DNA from: Chloroflexota bacterium
Lineage (GTDB): Bacteria; Chloroflexota; Anaerolineae; Anaerolineales; E44-bin32
Direction: 5' to 3'
Length of the DNA: 35,920 nt
NCBI GenBank assembly: GCA_022561385.1
Contig: JADFRG010000029.1
Location: forward strand, 1 to 35,920
Shown here one piece after another: positions 27,701 through 35,669 of the stretch. The translations under genes were made by a program, and so were the position numbers. Position 1 is the first letter of the stretch. The number at the start of each line of letters is the position of its first letter. The notes under the pieces are model-generated. The model had not been told where the DNA came from, searched no databases, and was given only the letters and a program-made list of their open reading frames with translations.

Positions 27701-27817
27701 CAGATGTTGGTCAGAAAGTTGGCGGACGCTACGCTTGCGGAAGAGCCGGTATCGGAGCCTGCAGGAGCCGAACAACCGGTAGCAGAACATCCGGGAGGGG
27801 AAAAGAGGGCCAAATAG
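24770..27817 (+). CDS. PIG-L deacetylase / Ig-like / GATase-like / cyclic nucleotide-binding fusion
   Basis: About 1,015 residues. PIG-L/LmbE domain 1-260: GAHPDDED (His13, Asp16) and GHGHHQ provide the zinc site, and GESGQNRIGPYQGEALG is characteristic of this subfamily. Ig-like NEW3-type segments span about 370-610. A GATase1-like alpha/beta region spans about 640-840 (LYDAIIVGPNA, QGGTLIVQYQGYG). A cyclic nucleotide-binding domain spans about 855-985 with GELAALEIIPRVAAM as the phosphate-binding cassette. A Glu/Pro/Ala-rich tail ends the protein. No signal peptide. It probably removes an N-acyl group from a sugar or sugar conjugate under cyclic-nucleotide control. The start is doubtful: TTG 24770 and ATG 24776 lack a ribosome binding site. 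The frame reads convincingly upstream (INAPSTAQRNPELLYRLRG) but has no ATG, GTG or TTG before a stop at 24623, and it overlaps the end of the BshC-like gene. Confidence 0.85.
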   Translation: MGMGGAVLHIGAHPDDEDAGLVAYMSRKFGVRTVYWSATRGESGQNRIGPYQGEALGIYRTWESLEARVIDGGEPLFGPFYDFGFCKSGEEALTKWGRENLVREIVRAIRLAQPQIVIGRWTGTVKDGHGHHQAVGQATLEAFQAAGDPALFTDQLTEGLAAWEPDKLYYSTGGDWQPGEDSDFGLRQPELDDKGLLRINTGEFDPISGRTYQELAWLAFNKYQTQAMGFVPNRDDFYYYYLLEKSRGPIPTRETSFYDGLDSSLTGLADYPGAGSEALRKSLEPIKRSAEKAFELFRLEDPVQAGEAVLEGLSLLRELRAHLADGEMEAVAYRGLDAYLDRKVHDFESVAAQCLGLHLECLADRARMTPGQRFRVTSRIWNHNHLPIKDISFNLRLSEGWEAHDEPVSGQELGSKIGYEVVVASEAELACPYWLTERRDPYMYHWPDGRHASRPFGPALVEMESEVIIGENRLTLREPAILRESFSGGFRELPVVVVPPISLHPRANKEFMLASTVEQSLELQVVARSNEEFGKVAGVLALDTPSGWTVEPKQVDLSLENAQDIAAFRFRVTVPSDISAGDYQLRYVVRSRGRDYDFVLNPVRMGAPGLPRLPDASTAIREEFVVEPAVITVHIIDAKFVPGLKYAYLKGMDEEVLETLRPLGLEFDLISDDELGYSDLNLYDAIIVGPNAYLIRNELAKNASRLLDYVEQGGTLIVQYQGYGYQGRGFTPYPFKYSQPHDRVTSENASVRILKPELFLLNQPNLITEADFDGWVHDRGLYFFGEWDRRYESILSSNDPDEPARDGGLLITNYGRGTYLYSGYSFYRQLPAGVRGAFQLFANLLAIPAARVLERVKFLKSVALFSFMSDEQLQGVARIMTERWEADGAYLCHQGDEGNDMYIIVEGQVEIIDESGREDQVILTEQAGACIGELAALEIIPRVAAMRTKGEVRLLVLQGSHFRSLIHENPDMSQRVIQMLVRKLADATLAEEPVSEPAGAEQPVAEHPGGEKRAK

Positions 27818-27940
27818 TAGTTGAAGTCCCAATGCGGCCAGGGAGTCTTGAGAAGCCCGTACAGCCCTGAGATCCCAGCTGTCCCATCAACCTCAGGCTC
27901 CGTTATGGCGGTCGGAGGCCGCCAGGTCAGCCTGATCGAC

Positions 27941-27973
27941 CGGCCGGAAGTTGGGGGACGATTATTCCGGCCG
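27941..27973. promoter_or_regulatory. Perfect 9-bp inverted repeat upstream of bshA
   Basis: CGGCCGGAA at 27941-27949 and its exact complement TTCCGGCCG at 27965-27973 flank a 15-nt spacer, 64 bp before the bshA start. No T-run follows, so an operator or an RNA hairpin is more likely than a terminator. The role is unknown. Confidence 0.5.
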
Positions 27974-28036
27974 AACAGAATCTAAAGTTGTGTCGGATCC
28001 AAACACCCGCGCCAAGGGAGGTTGGTCAGCACGAGC

Positions 28037-29260
28037 ATGCGAATAGGCATCATGTGTCATTCCACTTTTGGTGGAAGCGCATTAATTGCAATCCAATTAG
28101 CAGACCTGCTTGCGCAGCGAGGGCACAGGGTCCACTTATTTACCCGGACACCGCCTTTTATCCGCTGGGATTCCGGAAACGGCGTAACCCTGCACACGAT
28201 CGCACCGCCAGATGGCGACCCTATTTCCGCGGCCGACCTTCATGTGAATTGGTCCACGGCAGAGTTCGAGGCTTTCCTGTCGAGTGTACTGAAGGTAGCT
28301 CAGACAGAAGGGCTCGACGTGTTGCATTTCCACTATGCGGTGCCCTTCTCGTTTGTGTCTCATGCGGTGAAAACCAGAATGGGCGTTGACAGCCCGCTGC
28401 TCGTTGGGACCTTGCATGGGACGGACGTCAGCATACATGGCAAGCACGCTGACAGCGGACCCGAATTGGGCAATGCGCTTAAACATCTAGACGCGTTGAC
28501 GACGGTGTCCACCAGCCACGCACGGCTGGCCTCCGATGTTTTTGGTCTGCCTATGCCGCCTCAGGTGATCTCCAATTTTGTGGACTTATCCCGATTCCGT
28601 CCGGGGGCCGGTGATGGATACCAGATAGGATCTCGTACCCGACCGAGAATTGCCCATGTCTCCAATTTTAGGCCCGTGAAGCGAGCACCGGACATGGCCA
28701 GGGTTTTCGTGAGCATACGCGAGCGAATAAACGCCGCACTTTGGCTCATCGGGGATGGCGCGGAGATGGGGCTCGTTCGAGCGATTTTCAATCGGCATTC
28801 TGTGAACGATCATGTCACCTACTGGGGACTGCAGCACGACATTCCGAGGCTGCTTGCACAGACGGATCTGTTGCTCCTCACCAGTCAAACTGAGAGCTTT
28901 TGCCTGGCTGCACTGGAAGCGATGGCTTGCGGCGTGCCGGTTTTGGCCCCGCGGGTAGGCGGATTGCCCGAAGTGGTCTTAGACGGTGAAACGGGCCTCT
29001 TATTTGAAGTCGACGATCACGCCTACGCGGTCAACGCGGCAGTAGAGCTGTTATGTGACCCCATCCGACTTCAGGGGATGGGCGAGGCTGCGGCCCGACA
29101 TGCACGCGGCTTCAGTCATGTCGAAGGGGTGGATAGTTACGAGGCCCTGTATCGACGGTTGCTCGATGTGCGCACCAATGGCCGGCGGGCCGCGCACCCG
29201 CGCGAAGTTCCCGTTCTCTCCCATCCCCTCCGCCTTGCAACAGGTGCGGCCGGCGAATAG
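28037..29260 (+). CDS. bshA: BshA-like GT4 glycosyltransferase (GlcNAc-malate synthase type)
   Basis: 407 residues from ATG 28037, which starts [18 protein letters not shown] exactly where BshA starts MKIGITCYPSVGGSGVVA. Other BshA-like landmarks are [52 protein letters not shown] and the GT4 nucleotide-binding motif [20 protein letters not shown]. BshA transfers GlcNAc from UDP-GlcNAc to L-malate, the first step of bacillithiol synthesis. MshA of mycothiol synthesis is a more distant alternative. A GGGAGG lies 15 bases upstream of the start, too far to be ideal. The bshB1-like gene follows after 71 bp on the same strand. Confidence 0.88.
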   Translation: MRIGIMCHSTFGGSALIAIQLADLLAQRGHRVHLFTRTPPFIRWDSGNGVTLHTIAPPDGDPISAADLHVNWSTAEFEAFLSSVLKVAQTEGLDVLHFHYAVPFSFVSHAVKTRMGVDSPLLVGTLHGTDVSIHGKHADSGPELGNALKHLDALTTVSTSHARLASDVFGLPMPPQVISNFVDLSRFRPGAGDGYQIGSRTRPRIAHVSNFRPVKRAPDMARVFVSIRERINAALWLIGDGAEMGLVRAIFNRHSVNDHVTYWGLQHDIPRLLAQTDLLLLTSQTESFCLAALEAMACGVPVLAPRVGGLPEVVLDGETGLLFEVDDHAYAVNAAVELLCDPIRLQGMGEAAARHARGFSHVEGVDSYEALYRRLLDVRTNGRRAAHPREVPVLSHPLRLATGAAGE

Positions 29261-29331
29261 AGGCATGCGCGCCGATTCCCAACCAGGATAACGATCGTCT
29301 TACCTTTTGATAATATGCCAGGGATAAAAAC

Positions 29332-30072
29332 ATGACACTAGACATTTTGGCATTTGCGGCGCATCCGGATGATGCCGAATTGGGTTGCGGCGGCAGCTTG
29401 ATCCTTGCGGCCGACAAAGGACTGAAAGTTTCCATCGCGGATCTGAGCGGTGCTGAAATGTCGAGCCGAGGGGATGTTGAAATGCGTCGACAGGAGGCGG
29501 CCGAAGCATCTAAGCACCTGGGTCTTAGTGAACGGCACAACCTGGATCTGCCCGATACCAAGATTGGATCCGACCCGGCCCATCGATTAGCGATCGTCCA
29601 GCACATCCGTAAGACCAAACCCCGGATCGTTCTCGCCCCCTACTGGGAGGACAAACATCCCGACCACGCGGCCGCCGGAAGGTTGGTCCGCGAGGCTTGT
29701 TTTCTTGCCGGAGTTCGGAAGGCGGGGGATGGGCCGCCCCATCGGCCGGAGAAAATATACTATTACATGATTTCACATCCGTTTGAGCCCTCGTTTGTGG
29801 TCGACATCTCAACCGTTCGGGACCGAAAAGAGGCGGCCATTTCCGCCTATAAAAGTCAATTTGAAGCCACCAGCAAAGGCCCGTCTACGCCAATCAGTCA
29901 GCCCGGTTTTATGCAACTGATGGAAGCCCGCTCGATATGGTTCGGAAAAATGATCGGGGCCGCCTACGGGGAGCCCTTCTTCATGCCCGGGCCGGTTCCA
30001 CTGCGCGAGCTACCAGGGGCGGAGGAAGTCGAACCTTTACCAAATGCTGCGCCCCCGTACAGCATGTATTAA
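29332..30072 (+). CDS. bshB1: BshB1-like PIG-L deacetylase (bacillithiol pathway)
   Basis: 246 residues, normal for BshB1. Zinc ligands His11, Asp14 (AHPDDAELGCGG) and His112 (WEDKHPDHAAAG) are present. Segments such as LKVSIADLSGAEMSSRGDVE, RIVLAPYWEDKHPDH and VVDIS followed by KEAAISAYKSQF are nearly diagnostic for BshB1, which deacetylates GlcNAc-malate to GlcN-malate. AGGGAT lies six bases before ATG 29332. Paired with bshA it gives the first two pathway steps; the third could be the BshC-like protein upstream. This also makes the PIG-L of the large fusion gene redundant for that step, pointing to a different substrate for the latter. Confidence 0.9.
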   Translation: MTLDILAFAAHPDDAELGCGGSLILAADKGLKVSIADLSGAEMSSRGDVEMRRQEAAEASKHLGLSERHNLDLPDTKIGSDPAHRLAIVQHIRKTKPRIVLAPYWEDKHPDHAAAGRLVREACFLAGVRKAGDGPPHRPEKIYYYMISHPFEPSFVVDISTVRDRKEAAISAYKSQFEATSKGPSTPISQPGFMQLMEARSIWFGKMIGAAYGEPFFMPGPVPLRELPGAEEVEPLPNAAPPYSMY

Positions 30073-30454
30073 CGCTGCAATTTCGGCCCGCATTCTCACC
30101 CGCTCCGCCCCGCTGGCGTTTGATACTGCGGCTTCGCCGCTTCCGGTCCGGCCGGGAGCCCGGGCGATCGCGCGCATCAAGTTCACGATGAGTGATCGGT
30201 GGAATCGAAGCCGCGACGGCACGGAAAGGTTTCGATCAGGCTTCGAGTTCGGTATCCACAAGCGGACGTCGGATCAAGAAATACGACTCTGCCGCCCCTT
30301 TACGCTTCAGGATTTACCCGCGTGACAATGTATCCTGCTGACCTCGACCGTGTTGTAATGCTCGGGGCGCCCGGTTCCAGATTTCACCACGTTCAGAATA
30401 AAGAGATGATCGATTCCCCGCGCACCCTCGAAGCGACGAGCGTATAACCGTCCC
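30073..30454. other. Intergenic region before the kinase fusion gene
   Basis: No gene is supported. A small GCGG-CTTCG-CCGC hairpin lies near 30128-30140 without a T-run. No clear promoter or ribosome binding site precedes the kinase start. Confidence 0.35.
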
Positions 30455-33400
30455 ATGGATCCGATCGACGAACGCTATCAGATTCAAAAAGAGCTTGGCC
30501 GAGGTGGAATGGGTATCGTATACCTCGGCCATGACGAGCTGCTCGACCGCCCGGTAGCGATCAAGGTGGTGAGCGATCCCAATCTGGATACAAAAACCCG
30601 ATCCCGCATCTTGCGAGAGGCTCGTCTCTCGGCGCATATGAATCACCCCAACATTGTCGCGGTTTATGATGCGGGTGAAACAGAGGGAAATCCCTACATC
30701 GTTATGGAATACATCGAGGGGCACTCTGCCTTCGAGCTTCCACCCCGCGACGTGGATGAGATCGTGGATATCGCCATCCAGCTCTGCGACGCCCTGGCCC
30801 ACGCCCATGAGCAAGGTATCGTACATCGCGACCTGAAGCCCGAAAATATCCTGCTGACCAGCGATGGCAAAGTCAAGTTGACCGATTTCGGGCTGGCCAC
30901 TCAGTTGTCATCTCGAATATCCAGCGATGGGGCGGTTGTCGGAACCGTCTACTACCTCGCTCCCGAGTTGCTTCAAGGGTTGACCATCGATGAACGGGTC
31001 GATCTGTACGCGCTGGGGGCGCTGCTCTACGAATGGTCCACTGGGGAGTTGCCATTTGTGGCTAGCGATCCCATGGCCATCATCACGCAACACCTCTTCG
31101 CGCCCGCCGTTCCACCCCGCGCAAGAAATCCCAAACTACCGGAAGCCCTCGACCGATTGATCCTTCGACTGTTGAGCAAATCTCCTGAGGACCGGCCCGC
31201 ATCTGCCCGAGAGGTGAGAGAGATCCTTCAGGCGCCGGGGCTGCTAAAACGCGACGCCGGTGCGGTCCTGGCCACGCCTTCGCTGGAGTGGATCGGGCGC
31301 GGTCGTATGGCCGGGCGTGAGCACGAGCTGCAGCAGGCACGCAGCCTGTGGGGAAGGGCCATCGGCGGCAAGAGCCAGACCCTGCTGTTAAAAGGTGAGG
31401 CCGGCATCGGGAAGACCCGGCTCATCCATGAGCTCATCGCGCAGGCGGAAGTCACTGGGGCGCTTGTGCTGCTGGGTTTGAATGACGCTCAAGCAGCACA
31501 ACCCTTCGGGGCGTTCAAACAGATCCTGCGCAGCGTTCTTGAAGATCGGATCGACTTGCTGGCAGCCCTGCCGGAACACGTCATCGCCGATCTGCTCGCG
31601 TTGGTGCCCGAATATCAGCCCCACTTTCCGGACACGATGGTCCGCCCCGCGCTGGATACGGCGCTTGAGCAACAGCGCCTGTTTGAGAGCCTGGCCATTT
31701 ACCTCTCGAGGCTCAGCGAACACGCGCCCGTGCTGCTAGTGATTGAAGACGCCCAGTGGGCCGACAGCGGAACACTCTACCTATTCCGATACTTGGTCCA
31801 GCAGATTCGTGAACGACCCATTCTTTTCGTATTGACCTACCGAGACATCGAGGCACCCGGTACCCAAGCGCTGCAGGAGGTGCTGCTGGACTTCCAGCGC
31901 GAGCAGCTAGCCCGACCCCTGGCGCTGGATCGGCTGAACGAGGAGCAAACGCAAGCCATGCTGGTCACTTTCCTGGGAGCGGAACTGTCTCCTGAACTCA
32001 TGTCTGAGATCTACGAAGTGACCGAGGGCAATCCGTTTTTCATTGAAGAGCTGTGTAAGGGTTTGGTGGAGAAAGGGCGGCTGGTCTACAAAGACGATCG
32101 CCTGCAGGCCGTGGGTAAGGAACTGCTCGGAATTCCGTCCAACGTTCGAATCGCCATCCACACCCGGATCCTGGCCATGCCGCCCCAGACCCAGAAGATC
32201 CTTGAAGCGGCCGCCGTCCGCGGCCGCACCTTCGAACTCGATGTAATTCGAAGCGTCGAACGGCTCGATGAGATTGAGCTTTCGGAAGCTCTAAAAAGTG
32301 CCGAGCGGGCTCAAATCATCGAAGAGCTCCCCTCGGATAATGGGCGCCGATTTTGCTTCACCCACACGCTTATTCCGGCGGCTATGTTGGACCGCATGCC
32401 ATCCAACCGGCAGCGATCTCTCCACGCAAGGATGGCACCCGTCCTGGAAACCTCCAGCCCCACGGAGTACGAAACGTTGGCACATCACTACCATGCCGCC
32501 GGCGAGGCGCAGAAGGCCATCGATTACCTGCTACGGGCCGGAGACCGGGCGCACGCCTTGTACGCTTGCCAGGAGGCGATCGAGTACTTTTCGCAGGCAT
32601 TGGAGCTTCAGGCAGACCGCCAGGAGAACAGTGCCGCAGCGCGAACGCTTCTGAAACTAGGCCTCGTGTATTCCGCCGACTTCCAGTTCGACAGGGCACA
32701 GAGCGCCTACGAGCGGGCGTTTGATTTGTGGGAGCTCGTTTGGAGGTCGGATGATAAGGTGAAGGCCGCGGAGCCTGCGGAAACCCTACGCTTCGCCATG
32801 GATGAACCCCTCACACTGGATCCCGGGCTGGCGAATGACGACCCTTCCTCCTTCGTCATCGGCCAGCTGTTCGAAGGACTGCTGGAGGTGGATGCGGCGT
32901 CTGGAATTGTCCCGGCGCTGGCATCCCGCTGGGACGTCTCCGAAGATGGCCGACGGTACACGTTTCACCTGCGGGAAGGTCGACGCTGGAGTGACGGCAG
33001 GCCACTCACAGCTGCCGACTTCGAATACGCTTGGAAGAGAAACCTATCGCGAGGCTCTCAATCACCGGCGGCACAACTGCTCAATGGAATTGAGAACGCA
33101 AAAGTTTATGCCGAGGGCGGAGGGGAGGCCGCGAACCTCGGCGTGAAGGCAGTGGATGACCTCACCCTGGAGATCCGGCTTGAGTCTCCGGCGGCTTATT
33201 TTCCGCAGCTGCTCACCCATCCGGTGACGTATCCGCTGCCGCGCTGGGTGGTCGAAGGCGAGCGGCAGCCGTGGACCGACGTCGAGAACATCGTCAGCAA
33301 CGGGCCCTACCGATTGAAGGCGTGGGCTGCTGGAGATAAGATGATCCTGACCTTCAACCCTTACTACCGGGGCCTGTTCCCCGGGAATGTGGGACGAGTT

Positions 33401-34288
33401 GAAGCTCCCGCAATCACGCAATACGCACCCATGCTCGAGGCATTTGATCGAGGGTCGCTGGATGGCATCAGCCTGATTAACGCAGATCCCGGCACCATCA
33501 GTCATCTCAAGGCAACCTACAGGCGGGAGTTCCGAGTCACGCCGATGTTGTCCACACTCTACGTGGCCTTCCGGACAGATCTTCCGCCGTTCGATGATGC
33601 CAGAGTTCGAAAGGCATTCGTCCATGCGATCGATCGCGTGGCCCTGTTAAGGGAAACCGGCAGCGTGCACTTTGAACCCGCTCAGGGTGGGTTCCTGCCT
33701 CCCGGAATGCCCGGCCATTCGCCGGACATCGGTCTGGACGTCGACGCGGAGACCGCGCGGCGATTATTGGAAGAGGCGGGATATCCGCGTGGGGATAACT
33801 TCCCGCCGGTTGAGTTCCTCTATTCCGGCGATCCCGAGGGCAATCCGGTGGCCTCCTACCTTCAACAGCAGTGGGCAGACATTCTTGGTGTTGCGGTGAA
33901 GGTCCAAGGGCTGGCATGGGGCGAGTTCACCCACCGTCAGGGTAGCGACCCTCCGCATATCGCGATCAACGGTTGGCAGGCCGACTACCAGGATCCAGAC
34001 AGCATGCTGCGCATCCTCTTCCACAGCCGCGAAGGGGTGAATGACATCCGTTGGAGCAATCAAGCTTTCGACTCGCTCGTCGAGGAAGCCACCCAAATAG
34101 CCGATAGGAAGGCACGCATCGAGCTCTATCAGGAGGCGGACCGGATCCTCGTGGCAGATGAGGCGGCGGTGATGCCCCTGAGTTATGCTCAGGGGCGGCA
34201 GCTGGTAAAGTCTTATGTGAAAATCCCGCGCAGCCCACCATCGCTGCTGCGGCTGAAACATGCGGTGGTCATTCAGACCCCGGAGTAA
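30455..34288 (+). CDS. Ser/Thr protein kinase / AAA ATPase / TPR / family-5 solute-binding fusion
   Basis: 1,277 residues. Kinase 8-258: GRGGMG 15-20, Lys37 (VAIK), Glu55, HRDLKPEN 124-131, DFG 144-146, APE 169-171, so it looks active. AAA/NACHT-like ATPase about 286-560: GREHEL, Walker A GEAGIGKT 314-321, Walker B LLVIEDAQWAD near 425-435. Helical/TPR region about 640-760 (YHAAGEAQKAIDYLLRAGD, then EYFSQALEL). From about 775 to the end a complete family-5 extracellular solute-binding (OppA/DppA-type) domain: TLRFAMDEPLTLDP, GLLEVDAASGIVPALASRW, FHLREGRRWSDGRPL, ISLINADPG, AFVHAIDR. There is no signal peptide or transmembrane segment, so the binding domain should be cytoplasmic and act as a ligand sensor for the kinase or ATPase. 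Peptide or nickel-like ligands are typical of the family. ATG 30455 lacks an evident ribosome binding site. Confidence 0.92.
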   Translation: MDPIDERYQIQKELGRGGMGIVYLGHDELLDRPVAIKVVSDPNLDTKTRSRILREARLSAHMNHPNIVAVYDAGETEGNPYIVMEYIEGHSAFELPPRDVDEIVDIAIQLCDALAHAHEQGIVHRDLKPENILLTSDGKVKLTDFGLATQLSSRISSDGAVVGTVYYLAPELLQGLTIDERVDLYALGALLYEWSTGELPFVASDPMAIITQHLFAPAVPPRARNPKLPEALDRLILRLLSKSPEDRPASAREVREILQAPGLLKRDAGAVLATPSLEWIGRGRMAGREHELQQARSLWGRAIGGKSQTLLLKGEAGIGKTRLIHELIAQAEVTGALVLLGLNDAQAAQPFGAFKQILRSVLEDRIDLLAALPEHVIADLLALVPEYQPHFPDTMVRPALDTALEQQRLFESLAIYLSRLSEHAPVLLVIEDAQWADSGTLYLFRYLVQQIRERPILFVLTYRDIEAPGTQALQEVLLDFQREQLARPLALDRLNEEQTQAMLVTFLGAELSPELMSEIYEVTEGNPFFIEELCKGLVEKGRLVYKDDRLQAVGKELLGIPSNVRIAIHTRILAMPPQTQKILEAAAVRGRTFELDVIRSVERLDEIELSEALKSAERAQIIEELPSDNGRRFCFTHTLIPAAMLDRMPSNRQRSLHARMAPVLETSSPTEYETLAHHYHAAGEAQKAIDYLLRAGDRAHALYACQEAIEYFSQALELQADRQENSAAARTLLKLGLVYSADFQFDRAQSAYERAFDLWELVWRSDDKVKAAEPAETLRFAMDEPLTLDPGLANDDPSSFVIGQLFEGLLEVDAASGIVPALASRWDVSEDGRRYTFHLREGRRWSDGRPLTAADFEYAWKRNLSRGSQSPAAQLLNGIENAKVYAEGGGEAANLGVKAVDDLTLEIRLESPAAYFPQLLTHPVTYPLPRWVVEGERQPWTDVENIVSNGPYRLKAWAAGDKMILTFNPYYRGLFPGNVGRVEAPAITQYAPMLEAFDRGSLDGISLINADPGTISHLKATYRREFRVTPMLSTLYVAFRTDLPPFDDARVRKAFVHAIDRVALLRETGSVHFEPAQGGFLPPGMPGHSPDIGLDVDAETARRLLEEAGYPRGDNFPPVEFLYSGDPEGNPVASYLQQQWADILGVAVKVQGLAWGEFTHRQGSDPPHIAINGWQADYQDPDSMLRILFHSREGVNDIRWSNQAFDSLVEEATQIADRKARIELYQEADRILVADEAAVMPLSYAQGRQLVKSYVKIPRSPPSLLRLKHAVVIQTPE

Positions 34289-34295
34289 CGTCCGA

Positions 34296-34317
34296 GCGCT
34301 CCTCCGAAGAGGAGCGC
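34296..34317 (+). terminator. Perfect 9-bp hairpin between kinase gene and next gene
   Basis: GCGCTCCTC (34296-34304), tetraloop CGAA, GAGGAGCGC (34309-34317), seven bases after the kinase stop codon. No T-run follows; the sequence runs straight into the AAGGAGG of the next gene. It may attenuate transcription or stabilise the upstream mRNA end and so set a lower or separate level for the small downstream gene. Confidence 0.5.
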
Positions 34318-34335
34318 AAGATAAAGGAGGGTGAC

Positions 34336-34797
34336 ATGGCAGAGGAAGGCACGGCTAAAGGAAGCAGGCCGGAGCGGGCACTGGCAGAGCAGGGAACGGC
34401 AGGCGAACGGGTCAGGGCATGGGTCTTAGGAAAATCAGACCAGCCCGAGGAGACTGCGAAAGCGATCGGGCAGCTGATTGACGATGAGATGGCGAAAGCA
34501 CCCGCTGACCGACGCGAGGATCTCATCATCGTTCGGGCAGACATTGTAGAAGGCGATTATGACCTGGTTGTACCGGTGGACGCGGCCAGCGAGCAGGCCC
34601 TAGCAACCGCCCTGGAGATGATCGAGGGAGCCGGCCTTTTGGAGCCGACGACCCTCCGTGTGCAAACACACAATCCATCCCCTCCACACGCGGCTTCCAC
34701 GTTTGTCACGGCCGCCGAACTACGGGCGCACCCTGCCCAGGAGTTCTCTCCGCCTGGGCGCCATCCGGGGAGCCCAGGGCGAAATGCCTGGGGGTAG
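34336..34797 (+). CDS. Small hypothetical protein with Lrp/AsnC effector-like domain
   Basis: 153 residues. AAGGAGG five bases before ATG 34336 is the best ribosome binding site in the window. Residues 60-112 (LIIVRADIVEGDYDLVVPV, then ALEMIEGAGLLEPTTLRVQT) look like the ligand-binding (RAM/ACT-like) domain of Lrp/AsnC regulators, which end similarly with a GEYDLLLxV strand and a TRTLLVL strand. No helix-turn-helix is present; the first 55 residues are polar and charged, and the last 40 are Pro/Gly-rich. Stand-alone RAM proteins exist and sense small metabolites. Its place behind the kinase suggests an accessory role. Domain call moderate. Confidence 0.65.
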   Translation: MAEEGTAKGSRPERALAEQGTAGERVRAWVLGKSDQPEETAKAIGQLIDDEMAKAPADRREDLIIVRADIVEGDYDLVVPVDAASEQALATALEMIEGAGLLEPTTLRVQTHNPSPPHAASTFVTAAELRAHPAQEFSPPGRHPGSPGRNAWG

Positions 34798-35031
34798 TGG
34801 AGGTCGACGAGATCGTTTCTGCGCCTGGGAGAGTACCTAGATTCGAATAGAGCGGGGAGCGCTCGCCGGAGGTGCCAATCGGCGACATCGCAAACCTGTC
34901 GGCCGGCAATTCGCGGCCGATCCGGGGTGCTTCAATGGTGACACGGCGTTAGCCGGCGTTGATACGGTGATTTTACTGATGATCCGAGCCCGAGGGTTCT
35001 CTTTCTTGAATTTTGGAACCGTTTTCTCGAA

Positions 35032-35382
35032 TTGGCTGGCGAAATACAGAATGCGTCGGGCCCTGAGACGGGCCACCGTGAACGACGCGCAAAGTTTGCG
35101 GTACGGTACCCGCAATACGCCGCAGCCCTCTTCGACGAGCACTTTCTCGCCAACAGGGCCGCGGGCCTGCTGGAGCGCTACATCACCCCCGATGACCCAC
35201 CCAAGTCGGTCGAACTCGCCGCAGCGTGGGCAGAGCAGATCCATATGAGAGAAGGTACGAAGGCTGCGCTCGTGTCCGAACTCGCGCCGGTGGCATCCAA
35301 GTTCCTGTTTGTGTTCAAAACTGAGCTGATGGGAAGAGAATGGAACGGCCAAATGGCTACAGAGGCACCGAAGCTCTCTTAA
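35032..35382 (+). CDS. Hypothetical protein, probably 5'-truncated or lacking a normal start
   Basis: 116 residues from TTG 35032. The sequence looks like a real soluble helical protein (RYPQYAAALFDEHFLANRAAGLLERYI, SVELAAAWAEQIH). The same frame continues upstream convincingly (PRVLFLEFWNRFLELAGEIQ) to a stop at 34960-34962 without any ATG, GTG or TTG, so either TTG 35032 is used or the 5' end has been lost or frameshifted. No family is recognised. A strong terminator follows 31 bp after the stop, which supports a genuine transcription unit. Confidence 0.5.
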   Translation: MAGEIQNASGPETGHRERRAKFAVRYPQYAAALFDEHFLANRAAGLLERYITPDDPPKSVELAAAWAEQIHMREGTKAALVSELAPVASKFLFVFKTELMGREWNGQMATEAPKLS

Positions 35383-35413
35383 TCTCGACCAGAAACCCGT
35401 GAATCAGCCGCAG

Positions 35414-35444
35414 ACAAGCGACCGCGAGGTCGCTTGTTCGTTTC
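35414..35444 (+). terminator. Intrinsic terminator with perfect 10-bp stem
   Basis: ACAAGCGACC (35414-35423), loop GCGA, GGTCGCTTGT (35428-35437), followed by TCGTTTC. The stem is perfect. The T-rich tail is on the plus strand, so it would end transcription from the upstream hypothetical gene. Between here and 35669 only an 8-bp inverted repeat (TCCACTGC 35517-35524 with GCAGTGGA 35556-35563) is noted. Confidence 0.75.
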
Positions 35445-35669
35445 AACACGAAACCTCCCTAGAAGACGTTCGCGAACGGCCCTGAGAATGGCTCCATGTT
35501 GCTGATTTCACTGCTGTCCACTGCATAACTCCTGTCCAATAGACTGTCTCTGGCCGCAGTGGATAAAGAAGGTTTTCACTGAGGCCGTCCGTGACCTAAG
35601 TCAAGTCCGCACCACAATCCTTGAACTGGACTTTCCGTAAATTGGCTCAATAGTGTCGGCGCTCACGTG

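Noticed and set aside
26915-27832. 305-codon minus-strand frame
   Set aside because: It is antisense to the CNBD part of the PIG-L fusion gene; composition typical of a shadow frame.
34837-35352. 171-codon minus-strand frame with a CPRCGE motif
   Set aside because: It overlaps the more protein-like plus-strand frame at 35032-35382 and runs through intergenic sequence; the CxxC is isolated.
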